64,000 nt of DNA from Streptomyces sp. NBC_01016 (GCF_026341035.1 NZ_JAPEOQ010000001.1:496001-560000); one strand, 5' to 3'. Shown: positions 35,743 to 43,955, counted from the stretch's first letter. Translations and numbers: made by a program. Notes: generated by a model from the letters alone, not told the origin.

Positions 35743-35893
35743 CACGCTGCCTGATCCACAACCGCCCTGTGGCCCGCTGATCACACAGGCCACCAGCCGC
35801 GATCAAAGACGATGCCTCCGGCGGGGGATCGGCCGACACCGGGGGCCAGGGGAAACGCCGCCGGGTGCGGGTCCGCGGGTGGTTGCGTGAAGG

Positions 35894-36044
35894 GCTTCCA
35901 TCCCGTCCGCCGTCGACCCAGGCAAAGCCGAGCAGACGTGGCCCATGGCGTCCAGGTCGTTCGTACAGTGGCGCGCTCCACCTGGACGCCATGAACCACG
36001 CCCGCACCACATACGTGTGGGTCGACGGCGGACGGGATGGAAGC
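35894..36044. ncRNA. 151-nt perfect-stem inverted repeat, possible structured RNA
   Basis: Outer 27-bp perfect stem (35894-35920 with 36018-36044), internal loops of 23 and 24 nt, inner 14-bp perfect stem (CATGGCGTCCAGGT 35944-35957 with 35980-35993), 22-nt apical loop. It lies 128 bp upstream of the pentapeptide-repeat gene. A MITE is an alternative. Transcription is not shown. Confidence 0.45.
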
Positions 36045-36171
36045 TGGGTTGAGCGGTGGGCTGAGTATGAGTGGGAATCGCGCGCAGAACCGGCGAGAGG
36101 GCCTCGGTGGGTGACGTGCTGCGGCGGGCCTGTACGCGAGCGAACGGCCAAGTACTGGGCATGTAGCAAAT

Positions 36172-37218
36172 ATGAAGACTCAGCATGCGCTCCGCCGGGT
36201 CATGCTCGGCATCCACGCACGCCACTTCCAGGCACGTTACGGCGTCCCGTGGAATAACCTGCCTCGCCTTCAGCAACGGCGAATCAGGCTCAATCAGAGA
36301 TCTCACAGTCGCCGTCGGGTCATGCGCACGCTCACCGTGATTTGTGTGGCAGCCGTACTCATCGGCCTACCGTGGCTGGTGTGGCGAGGCCCCTACGTCA
36401 TCGACGGCGAGTATCTGGACCGCAGCGAGCTGGCGAAGGGGTCGGCCGCTCTGGTGACTGGTCTGCGTACCGCACTAGTCGCTGGCACTGCCGCCCTCGG
36501 TGCAGGCATGGCCCTGTTCTACACCGCCCGCACATACCACCTCACTCGGCGGGGGCAAATCACGGATCGCTTCACCAAGGCTCTGGAGCGCCTCGGCTCG
36601 GAGCAGCAGTACGTACGTATCGGCGGCATTCTCGCCATGGAACAAATCTTTCAAGATGCACCAGAGCAAGCCGCCTCCGATGCCGCCACGGTTCTGCGTC
36701 AATTCATTCGCGACCGCACCTCCAAGACAGCCACCACCTCAGAACTGCCCCAAGCTCCAGACGCCGACATCCAGATAGCTCTGAACTTTCTGACAGATGT
36801 AGACCTGCGCCCGTACGTATCCATTCGCGCAGGTCTAACTCTCCACGAGCTGCACCTCGCTGGTGCAGTTCTAAGCTACGCCGACCTCACCAGCGCTTTT
36901 CTGAAAGACGCGACACTCACCAACGCCAACCTGGAGGGAGCAACGCTCACAGACGCCTTTCTGATCGACGCGAACCTTGCTGGCGCCAACCTCACCGGGG
37001 CCGACCTACGCGGCGCGAGTCTTGTTGGCGCCAACCTCACCGGGGCCGACTTACGCGGCGCAGTACTTACCAACGCCAACCTCGCCAACACCGACCTCAC
37101 GCGAGCCGACCTACGCGGCACGGACCTGTCGGATGTTCGCTGTTTCACTCAACTACTCACGGAAGTGCACACAGACGAGAAGACCATCCTTCCGTCCGAT
37201 CCACAGGGCGCCAGATGA
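36172..37218 (+). CDS. Membrane-anchored pentapeptide-repeat protein
   Basis: A 348-aa protein with two membrane segments near the N-terminus (TVICVAAVLIGLPWLVW at about 54-70; ALVAGTAALGAGMALFYTA at about 101-119), a cytosolic helical part (RFTKALERLGSEQQYVRIGG), and a C-terminal right-handed beta-helix of A(N/D)LxxA repeats from about residue 225 to 325. Part of the repeat array is duplicated at DNA level with a 45-bp period. Function unknown; similar actinobacterial proteins occur in accessory DNA. The exact start is uncertain; an internal ATG near residue 51 is possible. Confidence 0.78.
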   Translation: MKTQHALRRVMLGIHARHFQARYGVPWNNLPRLQQRRIRLNQRSHSRRRVMRTLTVICVAAVLIGLPWLVWRGPYVIDGEYLDRSELAKGSAALVTGLRTALVAGTAALGAGMALFYTARTYHLTRRGQITDRFTKALERLGSEQQYVRIGGILAMEQIFQDAPEQAASDAATVLRQFIRDRTSKTATTSELPQAPDADIQIALNFLTDVDLRPYVSIRAGLTLHELHLAGAVLSYADLTSAFLKDATLTNANLEGATLTDAFLIDANLAGANLTGADLRGASLVGANLTGADLRGAVLTNANLANTDLTRADLRGTDLSDVRCFTQLLTEVHTDEKTILPSDPQGAR

Positions 37219-37394
37219 AGTGCGACAAGGGTCAGACGCCTCACCACTCAAGGCCGTGCCAGACCCGTGCCAGATCGGCCGGGGAACCACGGAGAACGGC
37301 AGGCATGAGATAGGCCGCACCGCGGGGCCGTTAGGGCGCTCCCCCACACGGCAGGGCCAAACATTGAGCCACCAAGTTGACGCGGACAGGAAGC
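37219..37394. other. Short intergenic segment with CCGTGCCAGA direct repeat
   Basis: CCGTGCCAGA occurs at 37254-37263 and 37265-37274, between the convergent pentapeptide and membrane-protein genes. Similar repeats are common near streptomycete att regions. No gene seen. Confidence 0.4.
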
Positions 37395-37922
37395 CTAAGA
37401 CCTGCGGGAGGATCTCGGTTGCAGATCGTCTCGCATCGCCCTCTGCAGAGTCTCCAAGTCCCGGAAAAATGGCTGCCTCACGGCTTCGTATTCCGCTGAT
37501 TCTGGCCGAAGAGGCCTGGAAGCGAGGAGTTCTCGAATAGCGCGAAGTTGGCGATAAACCGGCAGAGCCTCTTGGTAAATCCGATCCGGAGCGACAATGC
37601 CCAACTCCCGCAACACAGACTTGGCGTCACTGTTTTGAGGATCATTGTGGAAGGCGCCGTGAACCCCATTTCGGCGGGCATCATCCAACTGGTCATTAAA
37701 CGCAGCGCCTATCATGCGGCTATGCGCCTGCGCCAGGGACGTCAAGAAGCGCGCATACACAATTCGCTTCGTCTCACTCCAGTACCGATCTTGTTCTCTG
37801 CGCGACCGCACGAGATCGGCAACAAGGGTCGTCCCGACGCCGAAGATCGCTCCGATGGCTGCAACCGCGAGAGTCCCCAACTCCATGTACTCATAGTAGG
37901 TTTCCCGCCACTTGAGAGCCAT
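37395..37922 (-). CDS. Single-pass membrane protein of unknown function
   Basis: About 175 aa. One N-terminal membrane helix (LGTLAVAAIGAIFGVGTTLVA) is followed by a basic stop-transfer segment (RSRREQDRYW) and an all-helical cytosolic domain with several Arg/Leu heptads. The start may be ATG 37922 or 37886; neither has a strong ribosome binding site. Island gene, convergent with the pentapeptide-repeat gene. No domain recognised; the helical tail is reminiscent of accessory proteins in island cargo, which is only an impression. Confidence 0.6.
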   Translation of the reverse strand: MALKWRETYYEYMELGTLAVAAIGAIFGVGTTLVADLVRSRREQDRYWSETKRIVYARFLTSLAQAHSRMIGAAFNDQLDDARRNGVHGAFHNDPQNSDAKSVLRELGIVAPDRIYQEALPVYRQLRAIRELLASRPLRPESAEYEAVRQPFFRDLETLQRAMRDDLQPRSSRRS

Positions 37923-38090
37923 ACCAAGTCTTTGACCACAGCCACAGGTGAGTAGCCGCAAGGCAGCGCACCACGGACAGCTAGCTACTGTGCAGCAACT
38001 GCGACATGCTCTGTCTGTCATGACCCTTACTTCAGTCGCCGCGATCGCTGATGGCCGAGCCACATAGAGCTACGGATCAGATCGCAGCTC

Positions 38091-38187
38091 GTGGACTATT
38101 CGTGGACGAACAGCCGCCAGCCGACCCATTTGAAGCCCGTGACCTGCGTACTCGTCTGGGACTCAAGGGGCCTCCGGAGCTGTGTGC
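38091..38187 (+). promoter_or_regulatory. Bipartite motif, copy 1
   Basis: Box A GTGGACTATTCGTGGACGAA (38091) and box B CAAGGGGCCTCCGGAGCTGT (38164), 73 bp apart start to start. It precedes the gene at 38261. Confidence 0.55.
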
Positions 38188-38260
38188 AATCGAATCCGCC
38201 CACACCGTGTCAGCCAGATCGGCATACTTGATGACTGGACCGCGAGTGCAGGGGGTGGCG

Positions 38261-38662
38261 ATGTACGGCCGAAGCGACGTGGTATGGGAACAGCTGACTG
38301 ACGCCGGCTTGAAGTTCCTCGTTGAGCGAGCACAGCTCCGCAAGGTCACGACCTACACAGAGATGAACTCTGTGCTGGCCCGGCGGACTGGGCTTCCCGG
38401 CTTCGACTTCGAACAGGCGGACGAGCGTGCCGCCATGGGCTACCTGCTTGGACTGATCGTGGAACGGGACTACCCGAAGAGCGGGCTCATGATCTCTGCA
38501 CTGGTTCACTACCTCGGGGCGAACGACGCTGGGCCTGGTTTCTACGCCCTCGCGCAGCAGCTCAGCATGCTCCCCAAGAGCTCCTCTGCAACAACGAGAC
38601 TTGAGTTCTGGATTGGGCAGGTCAACTCGCTCCACGAGCTTCACTCGGCTCCTGGCCGGTAG
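38261..38662 (+). CDS. Conserved actinobacterial protein of unknown function
   Basis: A 133-aa soluble helical protein: MYGRSDVVWEQLTDAGLKFL, EMNSVLARRTGLPGFDFEQA, AAMGYLLGLIVERDYPKSGL. I have seen similar proteins repeatedly in streptomycete accessory DNA, always unannotated. I chose ATG 38261 because AGGGGGTGG precedes it; the open frame extends upstream to 38051 but that part covers the bipartite repeat and looks non-coding. Island gene. Confidence 0.68.
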   Translation: MYGRSDVVWEQLTDAGLKFLVERAQLRKVTTYTEMNSVLARRTGLPGFDFEQADERAAMGYLLGLIVERDYPKSGLMISALVHYLGANDAGPGFYALAQQLSMLPKSSSATTRLEFWIGQVNSLHELHSAPGR

Positions 38663-38877
38663 GCGTGCGGAACCTGCTCTGTCGAATGCGTGTCGAAGAC
38701 GCTGATTTCTTGCACATAGTCACCCAGCAACACCAGGTCAAGGGTGATGTGGCAACGATCGTGCCAGCCGCCTTCTAAGCGCTTGGCATTTGAAGTGGGA
38801 CTCACCCACAGCTCGCGGCCGCCACGCAGGGATTACCTCAACAACACCAACAGCCGTAGCAGGGATCCCGCGCCCAG

Positions 38878-39417
38878 TCACTCTCCACACCAGAAGCAGA
38901 CTTCGGCTCCGGGATGGCCGTACTTCTGCGTGCCGCATCGGGTGCAACTGGGTCGACGTGGGCGGGCCGTGGGTGCGTAGGGTCCAGGTCTGCCATCGGG
39001 TGTCTGCCACAGCAGCCATTCATTGACTCGATCCGCGTAGGGGTTCGGTGCCAAGTTCCCTTCGGCGGGCGGGGCCTCACGCCGCTGGCGCTCGTCATCC
39101 AGTGCCAGCTGAAGCTCTCGACGCATGCGGGCTACTTCCTGCGCGCGCTGGAGCCGCCACCTTCTGCGCAGCATGAGAACGCAGCCAGCATCCGCAGTAG
39201 CGCAGAACCATGCTCCACCGAAGTAGTCGACGTCTGCGGCCCATCCGAGCCCTACGCACAGCAGGGTAAGCGGGGTAAGGCAGATGATCAGGAAGAGAAG
39301 GACCGTGGCCCCATTGATCTCTAGATCAAGATCTCCATAGTCGGCAGACGGGCCCTCGCGCCAATGAGGGGTCACCCAGGTGCCATCGGCGCGGTAATAG
39401 CCGCGAACGTGCGGCAC
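38878..39417 (-). CDS. Membrane protein with C-terminal zinc ribbon
   Basis: About 179 aa. The N-terminal polar part (RGYYRADGTWVTPHWREG) is followed by two membrane helices (VLLFLIICLTPLTLLCVGLG and a second one about 15 residues later), a charged coiled-coil-like segment (RAQEVARMRRELQLALDDER), and a C-terminal CxxC...CxxC ribbon (CTRCGTQKYGHPGAEVCFWC). Start uncertain: GTG 39417 has a purine-rich leader; the frame is open to 39447. Function unknown. Nothing is seen in the 215-bp gap downstream (38663-38877). Confidence 0.6.
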   Translation of the reverse strand: MPHVRGYYRADGTWVTPHWREGPSADYGDLDLEINGATVLLFLIICLTPLTLLCVGLGWAADVDYFGGAWFCATADAGCVLMLRRRWRLQRAQEVARMRRELQLALDDERQRREAPPAEGNLAPNPYADRVNEWLLWQTPDGRPGPYAPTARPRRPSCTRCGTQKYGHPGAEVCFWCGE

Positions 39418-39756
39418 TACTCCCCCTTGCTTGTCATGTTGCACCAATCACGACACGCTACTGCTACCCATGATGCGCCAAGTTGCTGTCGACAGAGGTT
39501 CGATCGGTGTGGTCCTACGTACAGCCCACCATCGCGGCAGCGCAGTGTGGGAAGAGTTCACGCCGCCTTGTGCCGAGGAGGCACTGCCCACCGAAGCGCA
39601 CCTCCGCTAGCTGACAGGTCGCGCAGTGGCGCCTCCTACGTCTGGACCACCTGTGGACAGAACCCTGGACTGTCGTGTTGATCATGGCGCTGACCAGCAC
39701 GCTACCCACCGCACAAAAGGGCCTCCGGAGCCGTCTGCGTAGGTTGAACAAGGTCT
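39418..39756. other. Intergenic stretch holding bipartite motif copy 2
   Basis: Box A TGGACCACCTGTGGACAG (aligned start 39642) and box B AAAAGGGCCTCCGGAGCCGT (39715) have the same 73-bp spacing as the other copies. No plus-strand gene follows this copy. The remaining sequence shows no feature. Confidence 0.5.
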
Positions 39757-40287
39757 CTATCCACAGGAGTCGCAGATGCCCGTCACTGGCAACTGCATGA
39801 AGCAACCGTCACAAAAGGCTGGCGGCTGCACGGTACGGGCCCGCTGACGCTCAATGGCAGCCTGATGCCTGGGAGCAAGGGCAGGAACTCCTCCTCCCGG
39901 AGGCAACGTGGCACCGAATCTCCGGTAGCAAGCGAGCCGCGCTTCGGCCGCATGGCGTTCGCGCTCTAGCACACCAGGTACAGGCGGCTGTCCCGCAACC
40001 GCCAACACTTCCTTGTAGCCCTCACCCACCATGCCGTCGTCGCTGTGCACGACCAGCGCGGTCAAGGGCGGATCTCCTCTTCGGTGGGCTTCACGAACCA
40101 CGCGCCCGAGGACTGAGCCGATCCAGTTGTGCAGCAGAGCACGGGTGTGAATGCCAGACCGCTCCTGAACCTCCCGTCCCAACTCTTTGTAGGTGATGAC
40201 AGCGTGATACGTACGCGCCACCTCGACCAGTACCGCGTAGGCAGTCTGTCCCCACGTTTCGCGAGGGTCTTGCACGTCGATGCCCAT
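39757..40287 (-). CDS. Uncharacterised actinobacterial protein with C-terminal zinc ribbon
   Basis: A 176-aa soluble protein. The N-terminal half looks like a winged-helix or HARE-type domain (AYAVLVEVARTYHAVITYKE, NWIGSVLGRVVREAHRRGDP), then a short beta segment (TALVVHSDDGMVGEGY), and the C-terminus is a treble-clef/ribbon (FCDGCFMQLPVTGICDSCG). GGGGGAGAG lies upstream of ATG 40287. I recognise it as a recurrent unannotated actinobacterial family. Divergent from the gene at 40477. Confidence 0.68.
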   Translation of the reverse strand: MGIDVQDPRETWGQTAYAVLVEVARTYHAVITYKELGREVQERSGIHTRALLHNWIGSVLGRVVREAHRRGDPPLTALVVHSDDGMVGEGYKEVLAVAGQPPVPGVLERERHAAEARLACYRRFGATLPPGGGVPALAPRHQAAIERQRARTVQPPAFCDGCFMQLPVTGICDSCG

Positions 40288-40476
40288 CACTGCTCTCCCC
40301 CGACGCTGCTTCTCGCTCGATACCGTCCCGCAACGTCCAGCCAATCGTGCCTGCCTGCGGCTCAAAGTGTCAGTGGAACGGGTGCGTTGAAGCGACCGGA
40401 CTGGCGGGCCGTTCACCGGCGATGTGGTTCGGGTTCACAGAAGTTGTGACGCTCTTGAGTGAGGGCTTGGGGCACC

Positions 40477-41310
40477 ATGCCCGATATGACTTACAGTGGC
40501 GACCCGTCGGCCGGAAGAATGGCCGTGAGCCCCAAGGAGCTGGCGGAGTGGGGCGATCAATGGGACAGGTACGACGCCAGTGTTGATGGCCCTCAACCAG
40601 TCCCACACCTCTACACCTGGGTCCGGCAGCGGAACTGGTGGGGCTCCGGTGCGACCCTAAGTCAGCTTCACTCACTCGCCAGGAACCATGGCATCCCCGT
40701 CGCGTGGATACCGCCCGCCGACGTCATCCGTGAACTCGTCCAGGCTGATGACCACCACGCCGCGAAGCTCGATGTCCTCGTAAGCCACCAAGCGAAGCTA
40801 CGCACCGCGTGTCGCCGCACGGTTCCGGAAGACTCCGACGGCTGGCATACCGACTACCCCGAAACCGCCCGGCGTGTACTCGCCGCATGGGAGGACGGTC
40901 ACCTGCTCGCTGCTGGATGCCTCGCTCTGGCAGCGGCGGAGGACATCATGTTCCTCGTAGCCCGCGTGGAGCGAACCCGGTACAAGATGTACGACGAGCT
41001 GAAGAAGGCAGCGGGTATGGAGCCGCACCCGCAATGGTGGCCGCAGGACCAGGTCGTCCTCACGCCGATCGAGCCACTGTTCAGTCAGTACTTCCCGGAG
41101 AGGCAAGATCCACTCCCACAGAACCTGTCCCGACACGCGGTAATGCATCGCCTGCCGCTGGAGCACATGAACGACGGTCATTGCATCATCGCGATCATGC
41201 TTATGCTGTCGCTGCTCGCTGAACTTGAGTGGCACATGATCCAAGAGCGGGCCGAAACGTTCTATGAGGCCGGGAGCACTGAGGAGGACAGCAAAGGAGT
41301 CGATCCCTAA
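40477..41310 (+). CDS. Island protein of unknown function
   Basis: About 277 aa, soluble. N-terminal SPKELAEWGDQWDRYDASVD, then HLYTWVRQRNWWGSGATLSQ, and a C-terminal segment with alternating His and Met (RHAVMHRLPLEHMNDGHCII, AIMLMLSLLAELEWHMIQE). I cannot assign a family. ATG 40477 or 40486 both fit; the upstream GTG 40459 is less likely. It is one of the longest genes in the island. Confidence 0.6.
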   Translation: MPDMTYSGDPSAGRMAVSPKELAEWGDQWDRYDASVDGPQPVPHLYTWVRQRNWWGSGATLSQLHSLARNHGIPVAWIPPADVIRELVQADDHHAAKLDVLVSHQAKLRTACRRTVPEDSDGWHTDYPETARRVLAAWEDGHLLAAGCLALAAAEDIMFLVARVERTRYKMYDELKKAAGMEPHPQWWPQDQVVLTPIEPLFSQYFPERQDPLPQNLSRHAVMHRLPLEHMNDGHCIIAIMLMLSLLAELEWHMIQERAETFYEAGSTEEDSKGVDP

Positions 41311-41454
41311 GCGGCGTCTCCATCGTTGCCGACATCATCAGGTGTACTCAGCACGCCGAACGAGACGACGTCCGGGTGTGCAGTACAGCAGGGAAGTACC
41401 GCAACCCACGCCACCGAAGCCAGGCGTCATCGACTAAGCCGTGGCCACGGAACC

Positions 41455-41552
41455 GTGGACTATCTGTGGACGGATCCCAGCCGATCGAGCGCCCGTAAGG
41501 CGCCTACCAGCGACTTCCTCTGAGAGCCAAAGGGCCTCCGGGGTCGTGTGCG
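41455..41552 (+). promoter_or_regulatory. Bipartite motif, copy 3
   Basis: Box A GTGGACTATCTGTGGACGGA (41455) and box B CAAAGGGCCTCCGGGGTCGT (41528), again 73 bp apart. It lies in the 296-bp gap 41311-41606 and precedes the gene at 41607 by about 55 bp. Confidence 0.55.
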
Positions 41553-41606
41553 GCCCAGCCAAGGAAGGCACTCCCCCTCGTTCCGGAGGTGCGCTACGGT
41601 CCCCGC

Positions 41607-41897
41607 ATGGCCGAAAACGACGGCGGACGCGCAGCCTGGTTGGAGTCGAAGCGCCGGCTGGTCAACCCCGAGCGACACATCGCGGCTCTGCGAGAGCTCA
41701 TTGCAGAAGACGACAATGAACTTCTTCTCTACGACTACGACCTCGTCAGCGACCCGCGGGACGCAAGGATGGTAAGAGCTCAGCAGCGAGCAGCCGGGCA
41801 GAGAAACCGTCGACTCAAGCGCTTGGCGGCTCGGGAGCGCCACGCGGCACAGCAGCAATGTGCAGCGAACACAGTGCCCGATGACGTGAGTTCCTGA
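41607..41897 (+). CDS. Small charged island protein
   Basis: A 96-aa protein rich in Arg, Asp, Glu and Gln (AENDGGRAAWLESKRRLVNP, ALRELIAEDDNELLLYDYDL), probably helical. The last gene before attR. No family recognised. A purine-rich GTTCCGGAGG lies about 20 bp upstream, further than usual. Preceded by bipartite motif copy 3, which argues that it is transcribed. Confidence 0.5.
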   Translation: MAENDGGRAAWLESKRRLVNPERHIAALRELIAEDDNELLLYDYDLVSDPRDARMVRAQQRAAGQRNRRLKRLAARERHAAQQQCAANTVPDDVSS

Positions 41898-41914
41898 CAT
41901 CCAAGACTGACATC
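41894..41914 (+). repeat. Right tandem CTGACATC pair
   Basis: CTGACATC, five bases, CTGACATC, in the same layout as 35073-35093. It overlaps the stop of the last island gene and lies 88 bp before attR. Confidence 0.55.
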
Positions 41915-42001
41915 AACGGCGCCGGACAGTGGTGTTCATCAGCACCACTCTCTGGCCTTCGCGTCCATGGCCGACAGTTGCACAACGCCGCCTAGTTCGA
42001 G

Positions 42002-42037
42002 CTCCTAAAGCGGGTGTCGCAGGTTCGAATCCTGCCG
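42002..42037 (+). repeat. attR: right 36-bp core direct repeat
   Basis: Exact copy of the anticodon-to-T-stem part of tRNA-Arg(CCT). It is not a tRNA: no acceptor stem or D-arm precedes it. It marks the right end of the island. Nothing else is seen between 41915 and 42116. Confidence 0.85.
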
Positions 42038-42116
42038 AGAAAGCGCGCACACGCAGCCCGCGGGCGAACCTCTCTCGGTGCAACTCCCGCACAGTCCGAA
42101 ACGAGGCCCACGCCCG

Positions 42117-42623
42117 CTACTGAATTGCGGGGTCGACGTCGTCAGCGTCACTCGCCGGCCTCGGGCGTGCACGCGAGGCCCCGGTGGCCAACAGGATGCC
42201 CGTCAATACGGCGGCAGAGGCCGCCGATCCCGCTGCCGTCGCCCGAACGCCCTGCGGCACGTCATCCACTGCTCTCCGCGTTCCGTCGTCCATCACGCAT
42301 ACGGTGCGCAGGGTGAGGAACTGGACGTCATAGTCCACCGCCCCTTTCAACTGCTCCCTGCATGGATGGTCGTACGGAAACGGCGCCGAGTCCGCCCCGC
42401 CGTCCTGCGCCACCGCCACGGTCGACAACAGCCCCATGGCTCCCCATGAGTAGGCGGCCGTGGCCGTGGCCGCGCAGGCAAAGGCGGCGGCCACGACTGG
42501 ACGGCGCCAGCCCTGTCCGGACCAACGCGCGTCCCCTGGCAGGGCAACCCCGAGGCCCCGGAGCAGGAAGAACATGACCAATGCGACGGTAGCGAGAAAC
42601 ACCACCGGTATGAGGAGGATCAA
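42117..42623 (-). CDS. Membrane protein of unknown function
   Basis: A 168-aa protein with three hydrophobic segments: ILLIPVVFLATVALVMFFLL at the N-terminus, PVVAAAFACAATATAAYSWG, and AAGSAASAAVLTGILLATGA near the C-terminus. The loop between the second and third (about residues 65-130) contains two Cys (HPCREQL, RTVCVMDD), possibly a disulfide outside the membrane. The start is TTG 42623 with GGAGAAAGG upstream. Just outside the island's attR. No family recognised. Confidence 0.6.
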   Translation of the reverse strand: MILLIPVVFLATVALVMFFLLRGLGVALPGDARWSGQGWRRPVVAAAFACAATATAAYSWGAMGLLSTVAVAQDGGADSAPFPYDHPCREQLKGAVDYDVQFLTLRTVCVMDDGTRRAVDDVPQGVRATAAGSAASAAVLTGILLATGASRARPRPASDADDVDPAIQ

Positions 42624-42842
42624 GACGACCCTTTCTCCAGGGCACCGCGATCACGATGATCAGCGTCGGCACACGAGGATGCCGCCCAGACAGTAGACCT
42701 CGAACGCCCCTGCCGGGAGCACCCGTCTCCTGCGACCGTGATGCGCATGCTGCGCGAGCACGACGAGCAAGCCGCCGCATGAGCCGCGAGGCCAGTCGAC
42801 GCCACGACGCGGCACCGGCGTCCCGAGTGGTGCGGGCGGGGC

Positions 42843-43625
42843 CTACTCCGGGGCGCGGGAGTAGCGCTCCACGGTGGCCTTGGACGTCGACGTGTCGAGG
42901 AGCCGCAGTTCCCACGGTCCCGTGTTCACGTCGAAGTCCTTGCCGAAGCCGACCCACTTGCCGGCCATCCGGCGCCCGGTCGGCTCGATCAGCATCTGGA
43001 TCGCCCCGTGGTAGCGGGCGCCCCGGTAGTAGCCATCCGAAGCGGTTTGCTCGATCCAGGACCCGGTGACGATGTTCCGGTCCGTCGTGAGGTCGAGGTG
43101 CAGGGGGCTGTCGGGGTTGCTGGACGCGCCCGGCAGGGACTCGGCCGTGAGCCGGTTGTCCCGGTGCACGACGAGGACATGATGCTTGCCCTCGTACGTG
43201 GTGTCGCGGCCGGAGGAGTAGAACTCGTAGCGGCTCAGCCAGATACCCGAGTAGTCCACCGCCTGCGCTTCCGGCGCCGTCTCGGGTGCCTCGGCCGCCT
43301 CCGCGACACCGGTTGCCCCGGCGTCCATGTCGTGGCCGCCTGCGCCGTCCTCGTGGACGCGGGAGGCTGACACGGCGAGCGCGAACCCGAGTGCTTCGAT
43401 CGGGCGGCCCGTGAACCGCTGCAATGCGCGGGCGTACAGCGGGCGGCATGTGCGGGTCTGGCCCGACTCCCACCGCTGTACGAGGCGCTTGCTGGCATCG
43501 TTGGGTTCGCCCAGCTCCTTGCCGGTCTTGCGGAGTCCGTTCGCGAACTCGTCCTGCGAGAGCTGCATGCCGATACGCACGGCACGCAGGACGTCGTTCG
43601 TCTGTACCTGTGCTGTGGTGGTCAT
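42843..43625 (-). CDS. XRE-family regulator with C-terminal sensor-like domain
   Basis: A 260-aa protein. The N-terminal helix-turn-helix is at about residues 10-65 (RIGMQLSQDEFANGLRKTGK, ASKRLVQRWESGQTRTCRPL). A low-complexity Ala/Glu linker (about 100-125) leads to a beta-rich domain (SGIWLSRYEFYSSGRDTTYE, HHVLVVHRDNRLTAESLPG) found in actinobacterial XRE proteins next to GRDP-like genes. Divergent from the coupled set 43755-45204 and probably its regulator; the link is inferred from position. Confidence 0.75.
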   Translation of the reverse strand: MTTTAQVQTNDVLRAVRIGMQLSQDEFANGLRKTGKELGEPNDASKRLVQRWESGQTRTCRPLYARALQRFTGRPIEALGFALAVSASRVHEDGAGGHDMDAGATGVAEAAEAPETAPEAQAVDYSGIWLSRYEFYSSGRDTTYEGKHHVLVVHRDNRLTAESLPGASSNPDSPLHLDLTTDRNIVTGSWIEQTASDGYYRGARYHGAIQMLIEPTGRRMAGKWVGFGKDFDVNTGPWELRLLDTSTSKATVERYSRAPE

Positions 43626-43754
43626 GGTCCGAGGCTAGCTACGCGCCTCGTCCAATGACACCGGTTTGACGCCTTCGTGTGACGCCGACATACCGCCTCT
43701 CGGACGCCAGATGTGTCGCCGCGATGGTCGCCCCGCGTCCACAGGATGGGAGCC

Positions 43755-43955
43755 ATGTCCATCCGCATCAGCGCGTACACGGTCAGAGCAGACGGCACGC
43801 AGACCACCTCACGGACCCTCTACGAGGGCGAGGGCGGAGAGCCCATGGCGACTGGTGTGATGCCGCCCTGCATCTGCCCGCGATGCCGCCGAGGCGGAGG
43901 ACGCTCCCCAGGCACCACCACGAATCCCCCATCGCGTGGAGGCACACCAGCATGA
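43755..43955 (+). CDS. 66-aa Cys-motif protein coupled to GRDP-like gene
   Basis: A 66-aa protein (SIRISAYTVRADGTQTTSRT at the N-terminus) with a CxCPxC motif (PPCICPRCRRGGG) and a basic, Gly/Pro-rich tail. Its TGA overlaps the ATG of the next gene (ATGA at 43952), strong evidence of a real, translationally coupled gene. Size and partners recall a RiPP precursor or a small metal-binding cofactor protein. No function known to me. Confidence 0.62.
   Translation: MSIRISAYTVRADGTQTTSRTLYEGEGGEPMATGVMPPCICPRCRRGGGRSPGTTTNPPSRGGTPA

Larger units (their letters stand above)
35094..36171. other. 1.1-kb gene-free stretch rich in inverted repeats
   Basis: I find no convincing coding sequence here; the open frames are short and unrelated. 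The stretch holds a perfect 29-bp inverted repeat (35395-35423 / 35714-35742) and a 151-nt stem-loop (35894-36044). It may be a decayed insertion sequence, a structured RNA region or element control DNA. Confidence 0.6.
34984..42037. mobile_element. 7.0-kb integrative island in tRNA-Arg(CCU)
   Basis: Bounded by perfect 36-bp repeats attL and attR, with a unit length of 7,018 bp. Composition inside is visibly less GC-rich than the flanks. Contents: seven predicted genes, mostly unknown; inverted repeats; tandem TGACATC sites near each end; a threefold bipartite motif. No integrase, replication or transfer gene is recognisable, so it is non-autonomous or degraded, or it depends on an integrase elsewhere. 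Confidence 0.8.

Noticed and set aside
35236..35754. A plus-strand open frame that could be an island integrase
   Set aside because: The translation lacks the tyrosine-recombinase R-H-R-Y pattern and is dominated by Pro/Arg/Ser. It also crosses a large inverted repeat.
36172..37150. Possible CRISPR or tandem array in the pentapeptide gene
   Set aside because: The repetition is of A(N/D)LxxA codons with no spacer-repeat alternation.
38051..38260. N-terminal extension of the 133-aa island protein
   Set aside because: This segment coincides with the bipartite repeat, which occurs elsewhere without coding, and ATG 38261 has its own ribosome binding site.
42002..42037. A second tRNA-Arg
   Set aside because: Only the 3' half is present; acceptor 5' strand and D-arm are missing. 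It is an att copy.
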